Numbered from the stretch's first letter, positions 1-5,081 are shown. The stretch is DNA of 5,081 nucleotides from an uncultured Prevotella sp. (GCA_937916405.1 CALFUF010000023.1:1-5081); one strand, 5' to 3'. Numbers and translations: made by a program. Notes: generated by a model not told the origin, from the sequence alone.

Positions 1-13
1 CAAAGATAATCAT
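1..13 (-). CDS. Possible start of the next operon gene at the left edge
   Basis: ATG at 13-11 begins MIIF and runs off the window. It is the only minus-strand ATG in the first 60 bases, and an AT-rich stretch (CCTAATATATA) precedes it, as is usual for Bacteroidota start sites. Four codons cannot identify a gene. The call rests on operon direction only. Confidence 0.2.
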
Positions 14-37
14 TATATATTAGGTACGCAATACGGC

Positions 38-130
38 CTAAAATGACCGCTTACTTATATTTTTTGTAATCTTAAACTGTCTAAGGACGAAAATGATGCC
101 ATAAGAGACACCCATCACTATTGTAGACAT
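38..130 (-). CDS. Possible 30-residue hydrophobic peptide or gene remnant
   Basis: From ATG 130 to TAG 40-38 the frame encodes MSTIVMGVSYGIIFVLRQFK and a basic end. The frame is open for eight more codons upstream (VWPIWLIA, also hydrophobic) before a TAG stop. The pattern is one membrane helix followed by a basic tail, like a small inner-membrane protein or the broken end of a larger one. There is no recognisable ribosome binding site, and chance cannot be excluded at this length. Its position after another single-span small protein makes it worth noting. Confidence 0.2.
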   Translation of the reverse strand: MSTIVMGVSYGIIFVLRQFKITKNISKRSF

Positions 131-185
131 GGCAATGAGCCAAATGGGCCAGACCTAACGAACAGTTACGGACTCTATGTTCTTT

Positions 186-210
186 TAAACGAAAAGATTA
201 ATGTCGTTTA
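186..210. repeat. 7-bp inverted repeat just after the operon's last gene
   Basis: TAAACGA (186-192) and TCGTTTA (204-210) are perfect reverse complements around an 11-base loop, 7 bases past the stop codon of the poly-His gene. An overlapping alternative stem is TCTTTT/AAAAGA (181-186 with 192-197). On the minus strand the stem is followed by AAAAGAAC with no T-run, so a standard intrinsic terminator is not supported. It may be an RNA 3'-end or processing structure, or chance in AT-rich sequence. Confidence 0.3.
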
Positions 211-217
211 CTATATG

Positions 218-403
218 TTATAATATCGTATAAGCAAGGATTACCGATATAGCCATGATGACAGCGACAACCACTAGTGCCATCTTGAGCACCTTTTCTA
301 TCAGTTTACGTCTACGAATACCCTCCAGACTTTTCTGCTTAAACAGACTGGCACCATCTTTCTTATGATGGTGATGGTGGTGATGATGATGTTCCTCTGG
401 CAT
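218..403 (-). CDS. Small poly-histidine, single-span membrane protein of unknown function
   Basis: The 61-residue product starts MPEE, then has nine consecutive histidines (5-13). A basic segment follows (KKDG, then KQKSLEGIRRRKLIEKVLK, about 22-40), then one hydrophobic helix to the C-terminus (about 41-61). The positive-inside rule predicts the His tract and basic region in the cytoplasm and the extreme C-terminus outside, like a tail-anchored protein. There is no signal peptide and no family I recognise. Its ATG lies only 2 bases beyond the exporter's TAA, so translation is very likely coupled. The His codons mix CAT and CAC. Co-transcription with the kinase and exporter suggests a role in the export complex, perhaps metal binding or a scaffold for the kinase, but no function is shown. 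That the frame is a real gene is supported by the tight spacing and by its clear membrane-protein pattern. Confidence 0.75.
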   Translation of the reverse strand: MPEEHHHHHHHHHKKDGASLFKQKSLEGIRRRKLIEKVLKMALVVVAVIMAISVILAYTIL

Positions 404-405
404 GA

Positions 406-1203
406 TTATTTCAAGATATTATAAAGCAGTGAAGTAAGTGAAATAAGAATGCTGGTAGCAGAGAACCACAGTGTCGTAGTCTGACCAACCTTGGAATTCT
501 GCGCTTTCACCTTGTTGGGTTCTACGTATACAACATCGTTCTGTTGAAGATAATAATAAGGAGAATTGACGATATTGGCATCGTTCAGGTTCAGGGTCAC
601 AATTGCCTTCTCACCTGTGGCATCCTCACGGATCAGTTTCACACGATCACGTACACCATATATAGTAAGGTCGCCTGCCTTAGCCAAAGCCTCGAAAATA
701 GAAATCTTCTCGCGCGATACCTGAAAACTACCAGGATGGGCAACTTCACCCAAAACTGCCACAGAGTAACTTGACATGCGAACTGTTACTATAGGATTCT
801 CTATCTCTGCCATATAAGGGCGGATTTTATCTGTTATCAACTGCTCTGCCTCTGATTTTGTCAAGCCTGCAACCTTCAAGCGACCGACAATTGGGAACTT
901 TATACATCCGTCATTATCTACAAGATATGGCATCAAAGTACCTCCAGTGGTACTAAGATTCCTGCTTTGCGAATAAGTATTCTGCAATAGCAGGTTGAAA
1001 GGAAGAGATGCCTCAGGGTTTGTTGTATTTACAGATATGGTTATCTCATCCTTTGGCATGATACGGGCATCATACAAGAAACGGGATTTCTCAAAACTAA
1101 TACTGTCGCTATTCTGTATGTATGCCACATTCTTGACAGAGCCACAACCCGTAAGCAAAAGAACAGCAAAAGTTACAAACGCAAAAAAATGAATTTTCTT
1201 CAT
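406..1203 (-). CDS. Wza-type polysaccharide export outer-membrane lipoprotein
   Basis: This 265-residue protein probably forms the outer-membrane exit channel for the polymer. It begins with a lipoprotein signal (MKKIHFF…VLLLTGC), with the lipobox Cys at residue 20. A polysaccharide export domain follows (about 44-142: YDARIMPKDEITISV, then DGCIKFPIVGRLKVAGLTKSEAE and NPIVTVRM). An SLBB domain lies at about 147-228 (VAVLGEVAHPGSF, FEALAKAGDL, LQQNDVVYVEP). A hydrophobic C-terminal helix (about 246-263) is analogous to the membrane-spanning helix of Wza. It is shorter than E. coli Wza (379 residues), as Bacteroidota versions often are. I chose ATG 1203 rather than an in-frame ATG at 1236. The latter would add 11 residues before the signal peptide and would overlap the HAD gene, whereas 1203 gives a standard signal start and a 20-base gap after the HAD stop. 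Confidence 0.93.
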   Translation of the reverse strand: MKKIHFFAFVTFAVLLLTGCGSVKNVAYIQNSDSISFEKSRFLYDARIMPKDEITISVNTTNPEASLPFNLLLQNTYSQSRNLSTTGGTLMPYLVDNDGCIKFPIVGRLKVAGLTKSEAEQLITDKIRPYMAEIENPIVTVRMSSYSVAVLGEVAHPGSFQVSREKISIFEALAKAGDLTIYGVRDRVKLIREDATGEKAIVTLNLNDANIVNSPYYYLQQNDVVYVEPNKVKAQNSKVGQTTTLWFSATSILISLTSLLYNILK

Positions 1204-1223
1204 ATCATAAATATTTAAAATTC

Positions 1224-1658
1224 TTAAAACTGCCACCAGTGCTTTTTCTTAGGTGGTTCGCTATGATGATTGGGAGACTGGGATACAATCTCATCGATGA
1301 CATCATCCCATTTATGATGATTTTTAATCATTCGATACATGGTACCCCAATCAGGCAGTCCGCCCAAATTACGATCATCGATAAACAAATCAACCTTAAG
1401 TTTGCGAGAGAAGTGGGGATTATTATCTGTAGTCTCCTCAGGATAGTCACGATTAACGGCATAGAACTCCAGACCGCGCTCACGACACCACGCTATTGCC
1501 TCTTCAAGAAGAGATCCCTCACGTACAGACCATAATATGAGCTTGTGCCCATCTTGCCGAAGCATCTTGAGGGTATCCACAGCAAAAGGTAATTCCTCAC
1601 CAATCTCAGGGTAACGATGGGTAACTATAGTACCATCAAAATCAACAGCGATTAACAT
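1224..1658 (-). CDS. Small HAD-superfamily hydrolase (BT0820-like)
   Basis: This 144-residue cytoplasmic protein carries the HAD-fold motifs. Motif I is VDFDGT (nucleophile D6, acid/base D8) at the extreme N-terminus. A motif II Ser (S44) lies in LILWSVREG. A basic motif III residue is in SRKLKVD (K86 or K88). Motif IV is LFIDDRN with D94 and D95. The fold has no large cap domain, and the length suits capless HAD phosphatases that act on bulky substrates. It resembles the BT0820-like HAD proteins common in Bacteroidota, whose physiological substrate I do not know. The C-terminus ends in a short His/Lys/Trp-rich tail (SEPPKKKHWWQF). The ATG at 1658 is 25 bases after the kinase stop, and the protein begins directly with the motif I strand, so no other start is plausible. 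Its place between kinase and exporter suggests dephosphorylation of a sugar-phosphate precursor or of the kinase, but this is inference. Confidence 0.85.
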   Translation of the reverse strand: MLIAVDFDGTIVTHRYPEIGEELPFAVDTLKMLRQDGHKLILWSVREGSLLEEAIAWCRERGLEFYAVNRDYPEETTDNNPHFSRKLKVDLFIDDRNLGGLPDWGTMYRMIKNHHKWDDVIDEIVSQSPNHHSEPPKKKHWWQF

Positions 1659-1683
1659 GGTGAATTTCTAATAGAAAAAATTG

Positions 1684-4242
1684 TTACTTTTTGATACTAT
1701 CATCATTCTTGTTTGAATAGCGGCTCTCTGCGTAACTACCGTAGCTACCATAATTGCCATAACCGTATCTGCCATAGCCGTACTTACCGTAACCATAGCC
1801 ATAGCGACCGTACTTGCCATACTTGCCGTAACCATAATAGTAACCGTACTTCTTCTTCGACATGTCGACACCATTCAATATCACGCAGCAGTTCGAGATT
1901 TTCTTCTCTACAACTAACGAATTGAGTAATCCGATATTAGCCTTTGGCGTATAATCAGCACGGGTCACATAGCAATTCACACTTGCATAATGGGCTATCT
2001 GGAGCGTATCAGAAACAAGTCCGACAGGGGCTGTATCGAGTATAATATAATCATACATCTGCTTAAGATATTCGATAATCTGACGCAGATTCTCGCGAGC
2101 CAACAACTCGGTTGGGTTTGGAGGTGTAGGACCTGCCAACAGCAAGTCCAGATTCTCATTAACACCCGAAGGACAGATGGCAGTACGCAAATCCTGCTCA
2201 GCAACAGTATCCTTAACCAGCAACTGGGTGATACCCGTTGTGCGGTCTTTAATCCCAAACAGGCGACCCAAAGCAGGTTTACGGATATCAAGACCACAAA
2301 GAACGACCTTCTTACCAAGCAAGGCAAACGATACAGCCAAGTTAGCTGCCAAAAAGGTCTTACCCTCACCTGAGGTACTTGAGGTAAAGAGTATCACCTT
2401 ATCGCCCTCCTTCATCATGAACTGAATATTGGTTCGCATAGAGCGGAATATCTCGTCAATCTGATTATTCTTATTAGCCTGAACCACAATACCTGCCGCA
2501 GACATCACCGAATCACTTGCCACTGGCACATCAGCAACAATAGGCAGCTTGGTAAGTTTCTGCAAATCATCGTGACCCTCAATACGATAAATAAACAACT
2601 GGATAAGTAATATGACAACAAAGGGCATACCCAAGCCAAGAACCATGGCAACAAGCAAGATGATAGAAGACTTAGGACTAATCTTACCCTTGTACAGAGG
2701 CTCATCAATCAGTTTTCCTTTATCAGCGGTAGCCGCTAAAGAAATAGAGTTTTCCTCACGCTTCTGCAACAGCAAAAGATACAGACCTGACTTAACTTCC
2801 TGCTGGCGGCCAATCTGATTCAGCACACGCTCCTGCTCAGGAGTGCTGCCAATACGTCCCTGATACTTATCCAACTGACGCTGAAGACTCTGCCGCTGGA
2901 TATCAGCAGAACGGCGTGCCTGCAGAAGGGCGGTACGGATGGACGATTGGAGGTCATCCAATGTAGAGGTCAGAGCCACTACCTGTGGTGCCTGCTGACT
3001 GGCTGCCTTTAGGTAACGGTTGCGCTCCTGAACTGCATTATTATAAGAAGTAATCAACGATGTTGACGCTTGATCTGTCATACCTACGTTAGAAGGGATA
3101 ATCTTATACTGATTAGCCGGGTTATCAACAAATTCACGCAGATAATCCATCAACTGTATCTGAGAACTAACCTCGGTCAGTTTAGTCTCGTACTGGGAGC
3201 TCTGATTTAGTGAACGAGCAGCATCCATCTGGAGTTGGGTAACAGAATTGCGTTTCTTATAACTCTCAAGTGCGCCTTCTGTGGTACTCAGCTCTGCATC
3301 AATCTTTTCCAAACGAGAGTTAATAAATTCCTCTGTCTTAAGCGCTATCTCATTCTTATCCATGTTAGCCTGGCGGTTATAACAAACAGCCAACTGGCGC
3401 AGATAGTCCAAGCCACGTCGTACATCCTGATCTGTCAATTTCATCTCCGCAATAGAGGTCAACTTAGATGTCGGTGCAATTATTAAAGCCTTGGCATAAT
3501 TCATAGCCACGAACATTGGCGGAAGAATTATTACCAAATAGCGATTACCGTCTTCCAATTCCTCTTCACTATCATCCGTCAAGGTATTCTTAGGCAAAGT
3601 ATTCTTAGTCAAGGTCAAAACACCGTATTCGGTCTTTACACTTGCGGGCAACTTCATAACGGTCTCCGAAAACTCGCTTTTGGCTTTACCCTTGTATAGC
3701 GTCTCTCCTTTCACCATATATTTATCACCCTTGCGAGTAATAGTAAGTCTTATAGACTTGGTACCCTCAAGCAGTTCTCTGTCCCATTGATTCAAAGTGG
3801 CTGAGTCAAGGTCAACATTTACAGGCTGAGAGCCGTATCGCACTCTTTTTGATATACGACCAAATGAATAATACTGCACATAGAGTTTCAAGTCATTTAC
3901 AGCATCGCGCGCCAAAATACGAGAATTCAGGATTTCCATCTCATTCTCGATACCAGCCGAATTACTCATAAAACCAAATTCCTGCATATTAGCAAGCATT
4001 TGGTTGGAACTAACACGACGACGGTTATCCTCGTCCTTTATCAGCATCTTTGCTGATACCTGATACACAGGTGTGGCATAACGCAGATAAATCAAAGCAC
4101 CACACAAACAGATAAAAAACGAAAGCAGGAACCACTGCCAATTTAATACTAGAATAGAGAAAAAATTCTGGAAACTGAACATCGATTGCTCTTCCTGAGG
4201 ATTCTCTAATTCTTCGAGTGAATAATTCTTTCCTTCAGCCAT
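1684..4242 (-). CDS. Wzc-type polysaccharide co-polymerase with C-terminal tyrosine autokinase
   Basis: This inner-membrane protein controls polymer length and export of a capsule or exopolysaccharide. It comprises a Wzz-like N-terminal region (about 21-75) whose first membrane helix is near 34-54, a long periplasmic part with coiled-coil character (about 290-480), and a GNVR-type segment (about 465-515). The second membrane helix lies near 525-551, followed by a cytoplasmic BY-kinase domain. Kinase motifs are EIFRSMR (597-603, the EX2RX2R oligomer motif), Walker A SSTSGEGKT (621-629), Walker A' VVLCGLDIRKP (646-656; second Asp D652 kept, first position Gly650) and Walker B YIILDTAP (732-739, D736). 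The tail from 799 to 842 has 18 tyrosines, the expected autophosphorylation cluster. The 852-residue length is slightly above the roughly 720-800 usual for the family, partly because of this tail. The ATG at 4242 precedes an acidic cytoplasmic start and is the natural start. It is the first gene of the operon. Confidence 0.95.
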   Translation of the reverse strand: MAEGKNYSLEELENPQEEQSMFSFQNFFSILVLNWQWFLLSFFICLCGALIYLRYATPVYQVSAKMLIKDEDNRRRVSSNQMLANMQEFGFMSNSAGIENEMEILNSRILARDAVNDLKLYVQYYSFGRISKRVRYGSQPVNVDLDSATLNQWDRELLEGTKSIRLTITRKGDKYMVKGETLYKGKAKSEFSETVMKLPASVKTEYGVLTLTKNTLPKNTLTDDSEEELEDGNRYLVIILPPMFVAMNYAKALIIAPTSKLTSIAEMKLTDQDVRRGLDYLRQLAVCYNRQANMDKNEIALKTEEFINSRLEKIDAELSTTEGALESYKKRNSVTQLQMDAARSLNQSSQYETKLTEVSSQIQLMDYLREFVDNPANQYKIIPSNVGMTDQASTSLITSYNNAVQERNRYLKAASQQAPQVVALTSTLDDLQSSIRTALLQARRSADIQRQSLQRQLDKYQGRIGSTPEQERVLNQIGRQQEVKSGLYLLLLQKREENSISLAATADKGKLIDEPLYKGKISPKSSIILLVAMVLGLGMPFVVILLIQLFIYRIEGHDDLQKLTKLPIVADVPVASDSVMSAAGIVVQANKNNQIDEIFRSMRTNIQFMMKEGDKVILFTSSTSGEGKTFLAANLAVSFALLGKKVVLCGLDIRKPALGRLFGIKDRTTGITQLLVKDTVAEQDLRTAICPSGVNENLDLLLAGPTPPNPTELLARENLRQIIEYLKQMYDYIILDTAPVGLVSDTLQIAHYASVNCYVTRADYTPKANIGLLNSLVVEKKISNCCVILNGVDMSKKKYGYYYGYGKYGKYGRYGYGYGKYGYGRYGYGNYGSYGSYAESRYSNKNDDSIKK
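1717..1848 (-). repeat. Tyr/Gly-rich low-complexity repeat encoding the kinase tail
   Basis: Codons for residues 799-842 are degenerate tandem TAY-GGN units, often spaced by Lys, Arg, Asn or Ser (KYG, RYG, YGYG). They hold 18 Tyr and 14 Gly. TAC and TAT, and GGC and GGT, are mixed, so the DNA repeat is imperfect although the peptide pattern is regular. This points to selection on the protein rather than very recent slippage. The tract could still change length by recombination or replication slippage. Confidence 0.8.
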
Positions 4243-4307
4243 ATTAATGATGTATATTTCAATTGTTTAATCGAAAGAGGGGAACAGGACTTATCCTTTG
4301 GATACAT
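4206..4307 (-). other. Possible short leader ORF overlapping the kinase start
   Basis: ATG at 4307 opens a 33-codon frame (beginning MYPKDKSCSPL, ending HSKN) that stops with TAG at 4208-4206. It therefore overlaps the first 37 bases of the kinase gene in another frame. Five bases before this ATG is GGAGG within GGGAGGAG (4318-4311), an unusually strong Shine-Dalgarno match for a Bacteroidota gene. A second frame of 26 codons starts at ATG 4339 and stops at TGA 4261-4259. Neither peptide resembles a known family. Either could couple or attenuate translation of the kinase, or both could be chance. Confidence 0.2.
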
Positions 4308-4448
4308 CTTCTCCTCCCTTCACTACCTTCTTTTTTCATGGCAGCGACGGGGGTATCTAATGTGCCTAAAAGGATATAGGTCAGCGAGTTACCACCTCTA
4401 CACGAGGGACGAAGTCCCGTAGATTCAATAGGTCTGGTGTCCTATAAC
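4243..4448 (-). promoter_or_regulatory. Long structured 5' leader of the export operon (candidate cis-regulatory RNA)
   Basis: This stretch between the predicted start site and the kinase ATG can form several hairpins when transcribed from the minus strand. ATAGG at 4444-4440 region pairs with CCTAT (plus-strand arms 4428-4432 and 4441-4445). A GGGAC-TTC-GTCCC hairpin (4418-4406) is extended by an outer TCTAC/GTAGA stem (4423-4419 with 4401-4397). A TATCC-AAA-GGATA hairpin lies at 4304-4292. A second copy of the GACCTAT arm (4382-4376) and an 8-base match, TATCCTTT (4376-4369) with AAAGGATA (4299-4292), allow competing folds. A purine-rich tract, GAAGGGAGGAGAAG, lies at about 4321-4308. No riboswitch class is recognised and no U-run terminator is visible. 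A regulatory role is inferred from length and alternative pairings only. Confidence 0.5.
4397..4423 (-). other. Two-part hairpin in the operon leader
   Basis: The inner stem is GGGAC/GTCCC (4418-4414 with 4410-4406) closed by a UUC loop. The outer stem is TCTAC/GTAGA (4423-4419 with 4401-4397). The stems abut on the 5' side and leave a 4-base bulge (4405-4402) on the 3' side, making ten base pairs in total. It is the most stable-looking element of the leader. It is not followed by U residues, so it is more likely a structural or binding element than a terminator. Confidence 0.5.
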
Positions 4449-4453
4449 GGGTG

Positions 4454-4485
4454 CAAAGGTACAACTTTTTGGGGAGATTTTCAAA
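4454..4485 (-). promoter_or_regulatory. Bacteroidota housekeeping-sigma promoter of the export operon
   Basis: Read on the minus strand, TTTG (4485-4482) is followed by exactly 20 bases and then TACCTTTG (4461-4454). This fits the known Bacteroidota consensus of a -33 TTTG and a -7 TAnnTTTG. An A-rich stretch lies just upstream (about 4510-4486), as often seen before strong promoters. Transcription would begin near 4448, giving a leader of about 205 bases before the kinase start codon. No other match of this quality was seen upstream of the downstream genes, which suggests that all four are expressed from this promoter. Confidence 0.85.
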
Positions 4486-4510
4486 TATTTTGTTGTTTTT
4501 ATTTTCTTTT

Positions 4511-4534
4511 TAACCGTTTGGTTGTGAACGGTTA
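4511..4534. repeat. 8-bp inverted repeat upstream of the operon promoter
   Basis: TAACCGTT at 4511-4518 and AACGGTTA at 4527-4534 are perfect reverse complements around an 8-base centre. On the minus strand the second arm is followed by A-rich rather than T-rich sequence, so it does not look like an intrinsic terminator for the right-hand gene. It is centred about 75 bases before the predicted transcription start, a position where an activator or repressor dimer could bind. That role is inference. A second GGTT at 4537-4540, followed by AA, gives an alternative outer arm with TTAACC at 4510-4515. Confidence 0.4.
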
Positions 4535-4685
4535 GTGGTTAAAATTTCCCCTGGATCAATCATTGGATTGTAGAACTATAGTAATAGAGTCTCAGAATAA
4601 GCACATTTTGAATATGCACCCTGAAATCGTATAATCTTTCCGTCACAATCAACAGCCTCTCCTTTCAATTGTATCCTCAAAATTA
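4535..4685. other. Gene-free spacer downstream of the right-hand gene
   Basis: I find no convincing ORF, tRNA or other RNA gene here. The only structure is a weak hairpin at 4557-4570 (CAATC, ATTG, GATTG). It lacks a T-run on either strand, so I do not call it a terminator. No recognisable intrinsic terminator for the right-hand gene is visible in this stretch. Confidence 0.4.
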
Positions 4686-5081
4686 TTAAACACCGCCATT
4701 TTCTACAATATCTATAAGTTTGTTATTTAAATCTATCGAATCAAACGAGAATAAAGAAGATAGATCTTCGGTACTATTGACATCTTTGATGTTTTTACTT
4801 AATTCAAGAGCATGAAACAATCTTTCTTTTGAGGGATCCTCTACTTCTTCAATTACATAATCATCAGCATTTTCATCAAGAGTCGTATAAAAATCTTCTT
4901 CGCTGATTTCTCCTTCCAATAAACTATTCTGTAGTCTAAAAAAATTACGCTGACGAGTTCGATTATTAACCGCTCTAGTCATTAGTTCAAGCATCTCTTC
5001 ATAATCAATGCCTGCTATTCGATTTATAGTAATGATTAAAAAATAACTTGGGACGATTTGTCTATCTTCCCCTTTGATTGG
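4686..5081 (-). CDS. Unrecognised protein, C-terminal part (gene runs off the right edge)
   Basis: The reading frame is open from the window edge to a TAA at 4688-4686, giving about 131 residues. An internal ATG at 4994 exists, but the frame continues upstream of it without a stop (…SYFLIITINRIAGIDYEEM…), so that ATG is unlikely to be the true start. The visible part has a hydrophobic or beta-like segment (YFLIITINRIAG), then a basic stretch (RAVNNRTRQRNFFRLQ), then a long acidic, helix-rich tail with LLEGEISEEDF, DENADDYVIEEVEDP and a Ser/Asp-rich end. I see no catalytic motif, signal peptide or clear membrane helix, and I do not recognise the family. It is visibly richer in A and T than the export genes and is separated from them by their promoter, so it is probably a separate transcription unit. 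It could be a cargo or mobile gene next to the polysaccharide locus, but nothing here proves that. Confidence 0.6.
   Translation of the reverse strand, partial: PIKGEDRQIVPSYFLIITINRIAGIDYEEMLELMTRAVNNRTRQRNFFRLQNSLLEGEISEEDFYTTLDENADDYVIEEVEDPSKERLFHALELSKNIKDVNSTEDLSSLFSFDSIDLNNKLIDIVENGGV

Noticed and set aside
365..391. The CAT/CAC run considered as an engineered affinity tag or sequencing artefact
   Set aside because: The nine codons are a natural mix of CAT and CAC, and the run sits between native flanking codons inside a gene tightly packed after the exporter. There is no vector sequence or linker around it.
544..774. Plus-strand frame antisense to the exporter gene
   Set aside because: It lies entirely within the Wza-type gene, has no recognisable protein features, and has no promoter upstream.
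1204..1236. Exporter start at ATG 1236
   Set aside because: It would place 11 extra residues before the lipoprotein signal peptide and overlap the HAD stop. ATG 1203 gives a standard MKK signal start.
1239..1535. Plus-strand 98-codon frame antisense to the HAD gene
   Set aside because: The opposite strand carries intact HAD motifs, and this frame has no recognisable features of its own.
1717..1848. Tandem repeats considered as a CRISPR array or minisatellite
   Set aside because: The units are short degenerate TAY-GGN codons in frame with the kinase, without spacers or constant repeats.
1668..1874. Minus-strand frame of 68 codons rich in Met, Val, Ala and Thr, overlapping the end of the kinase gene
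   Set aside because: It is an out-of-frame reading of the Tyr/Gly repeat codons. The kinase frame is the real one because it continues a clear BY-kinase domain.
1990..2425. Plus- and minus-strand frames of about 80-127 codons inside the kinase gene
   Set aside because: They are antisense or shifted shadows of the kinase domain with no independent motifs, start signals or promoter.
4511..4534. Intrinsic terminator for the right-hand gene
   Set aside because: The stem is good, but on the minus strand it is followed by A-rich sequence, not a T-run, so an operator-like repeat is the better description.

Overview
The window looks like chromosomal DNA from a member of the Bacteroidales, probably a Prevotella-type or Bacteroides-type gut or oral commensal. 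Two things support this. The only clear promoter is a near-perfect Bacteroidota promoter (TTTG, 20 bases, TACCTTTG, minus strand, 4485-4454). The proteins are also of the Bacteroidota style of exopolysaccharide export machinery. Genus is inference.

All convincing genes lie on the minus strand, so the window is best read from right to left. At the far right (5081-4686) is the AT-rich 3' end of an unrecognised gene whose start lies outside the window. A gene-free stretch of about 440 bases follows (4685-4243). It holds an 8-bp inverted repeat, the promoter, and a transcribed leader of roughly 200 bases with several hairpins and mutually exclusive pairings. The leader also has two possible short leader ORFs, one with a strong Shine-Dalgarno-like tract.

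The promoter drives a compact operon. First comes an 852-residue Wzc-type chain-length regulator fused to a bacterial tyrosine kinase, with an 18-tyrosine Tyr/Gly tail (4242-1684). Next, after 25 bases, is a small HAD-superfamily hydrolase (1658-1224). After 20 bases comes a Wza-type outer-membrane polysaccharide export lipoprotein (1203-406). Last, only 2 bases beyond its stop codon, is a 61-residue protein with nine consecutive histidines and one C-terminal membrane helix (403-218). The final 217 bases have no firm gene. They contain a 7-bp inverted repeat, a 30-codon ORF encoding a hydrophobic helix, and at the very edge an ATG that could open the next gene.

Together the genes would build the envelope-spanning export apparatus for a capsule or exopolysaccharide. 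The kinase/co-polymerase sits in the inner membrane and the export lipoprotein forms the outer-membrane exit. Glycosyltransferases, flippase and polymerase are not in the window and are presumably further left. The parts not explained by textbook Wza/Wzc systems are the poly-His membrane peptide, the HAD enzyme between kinase and exporter, and the structured leader.
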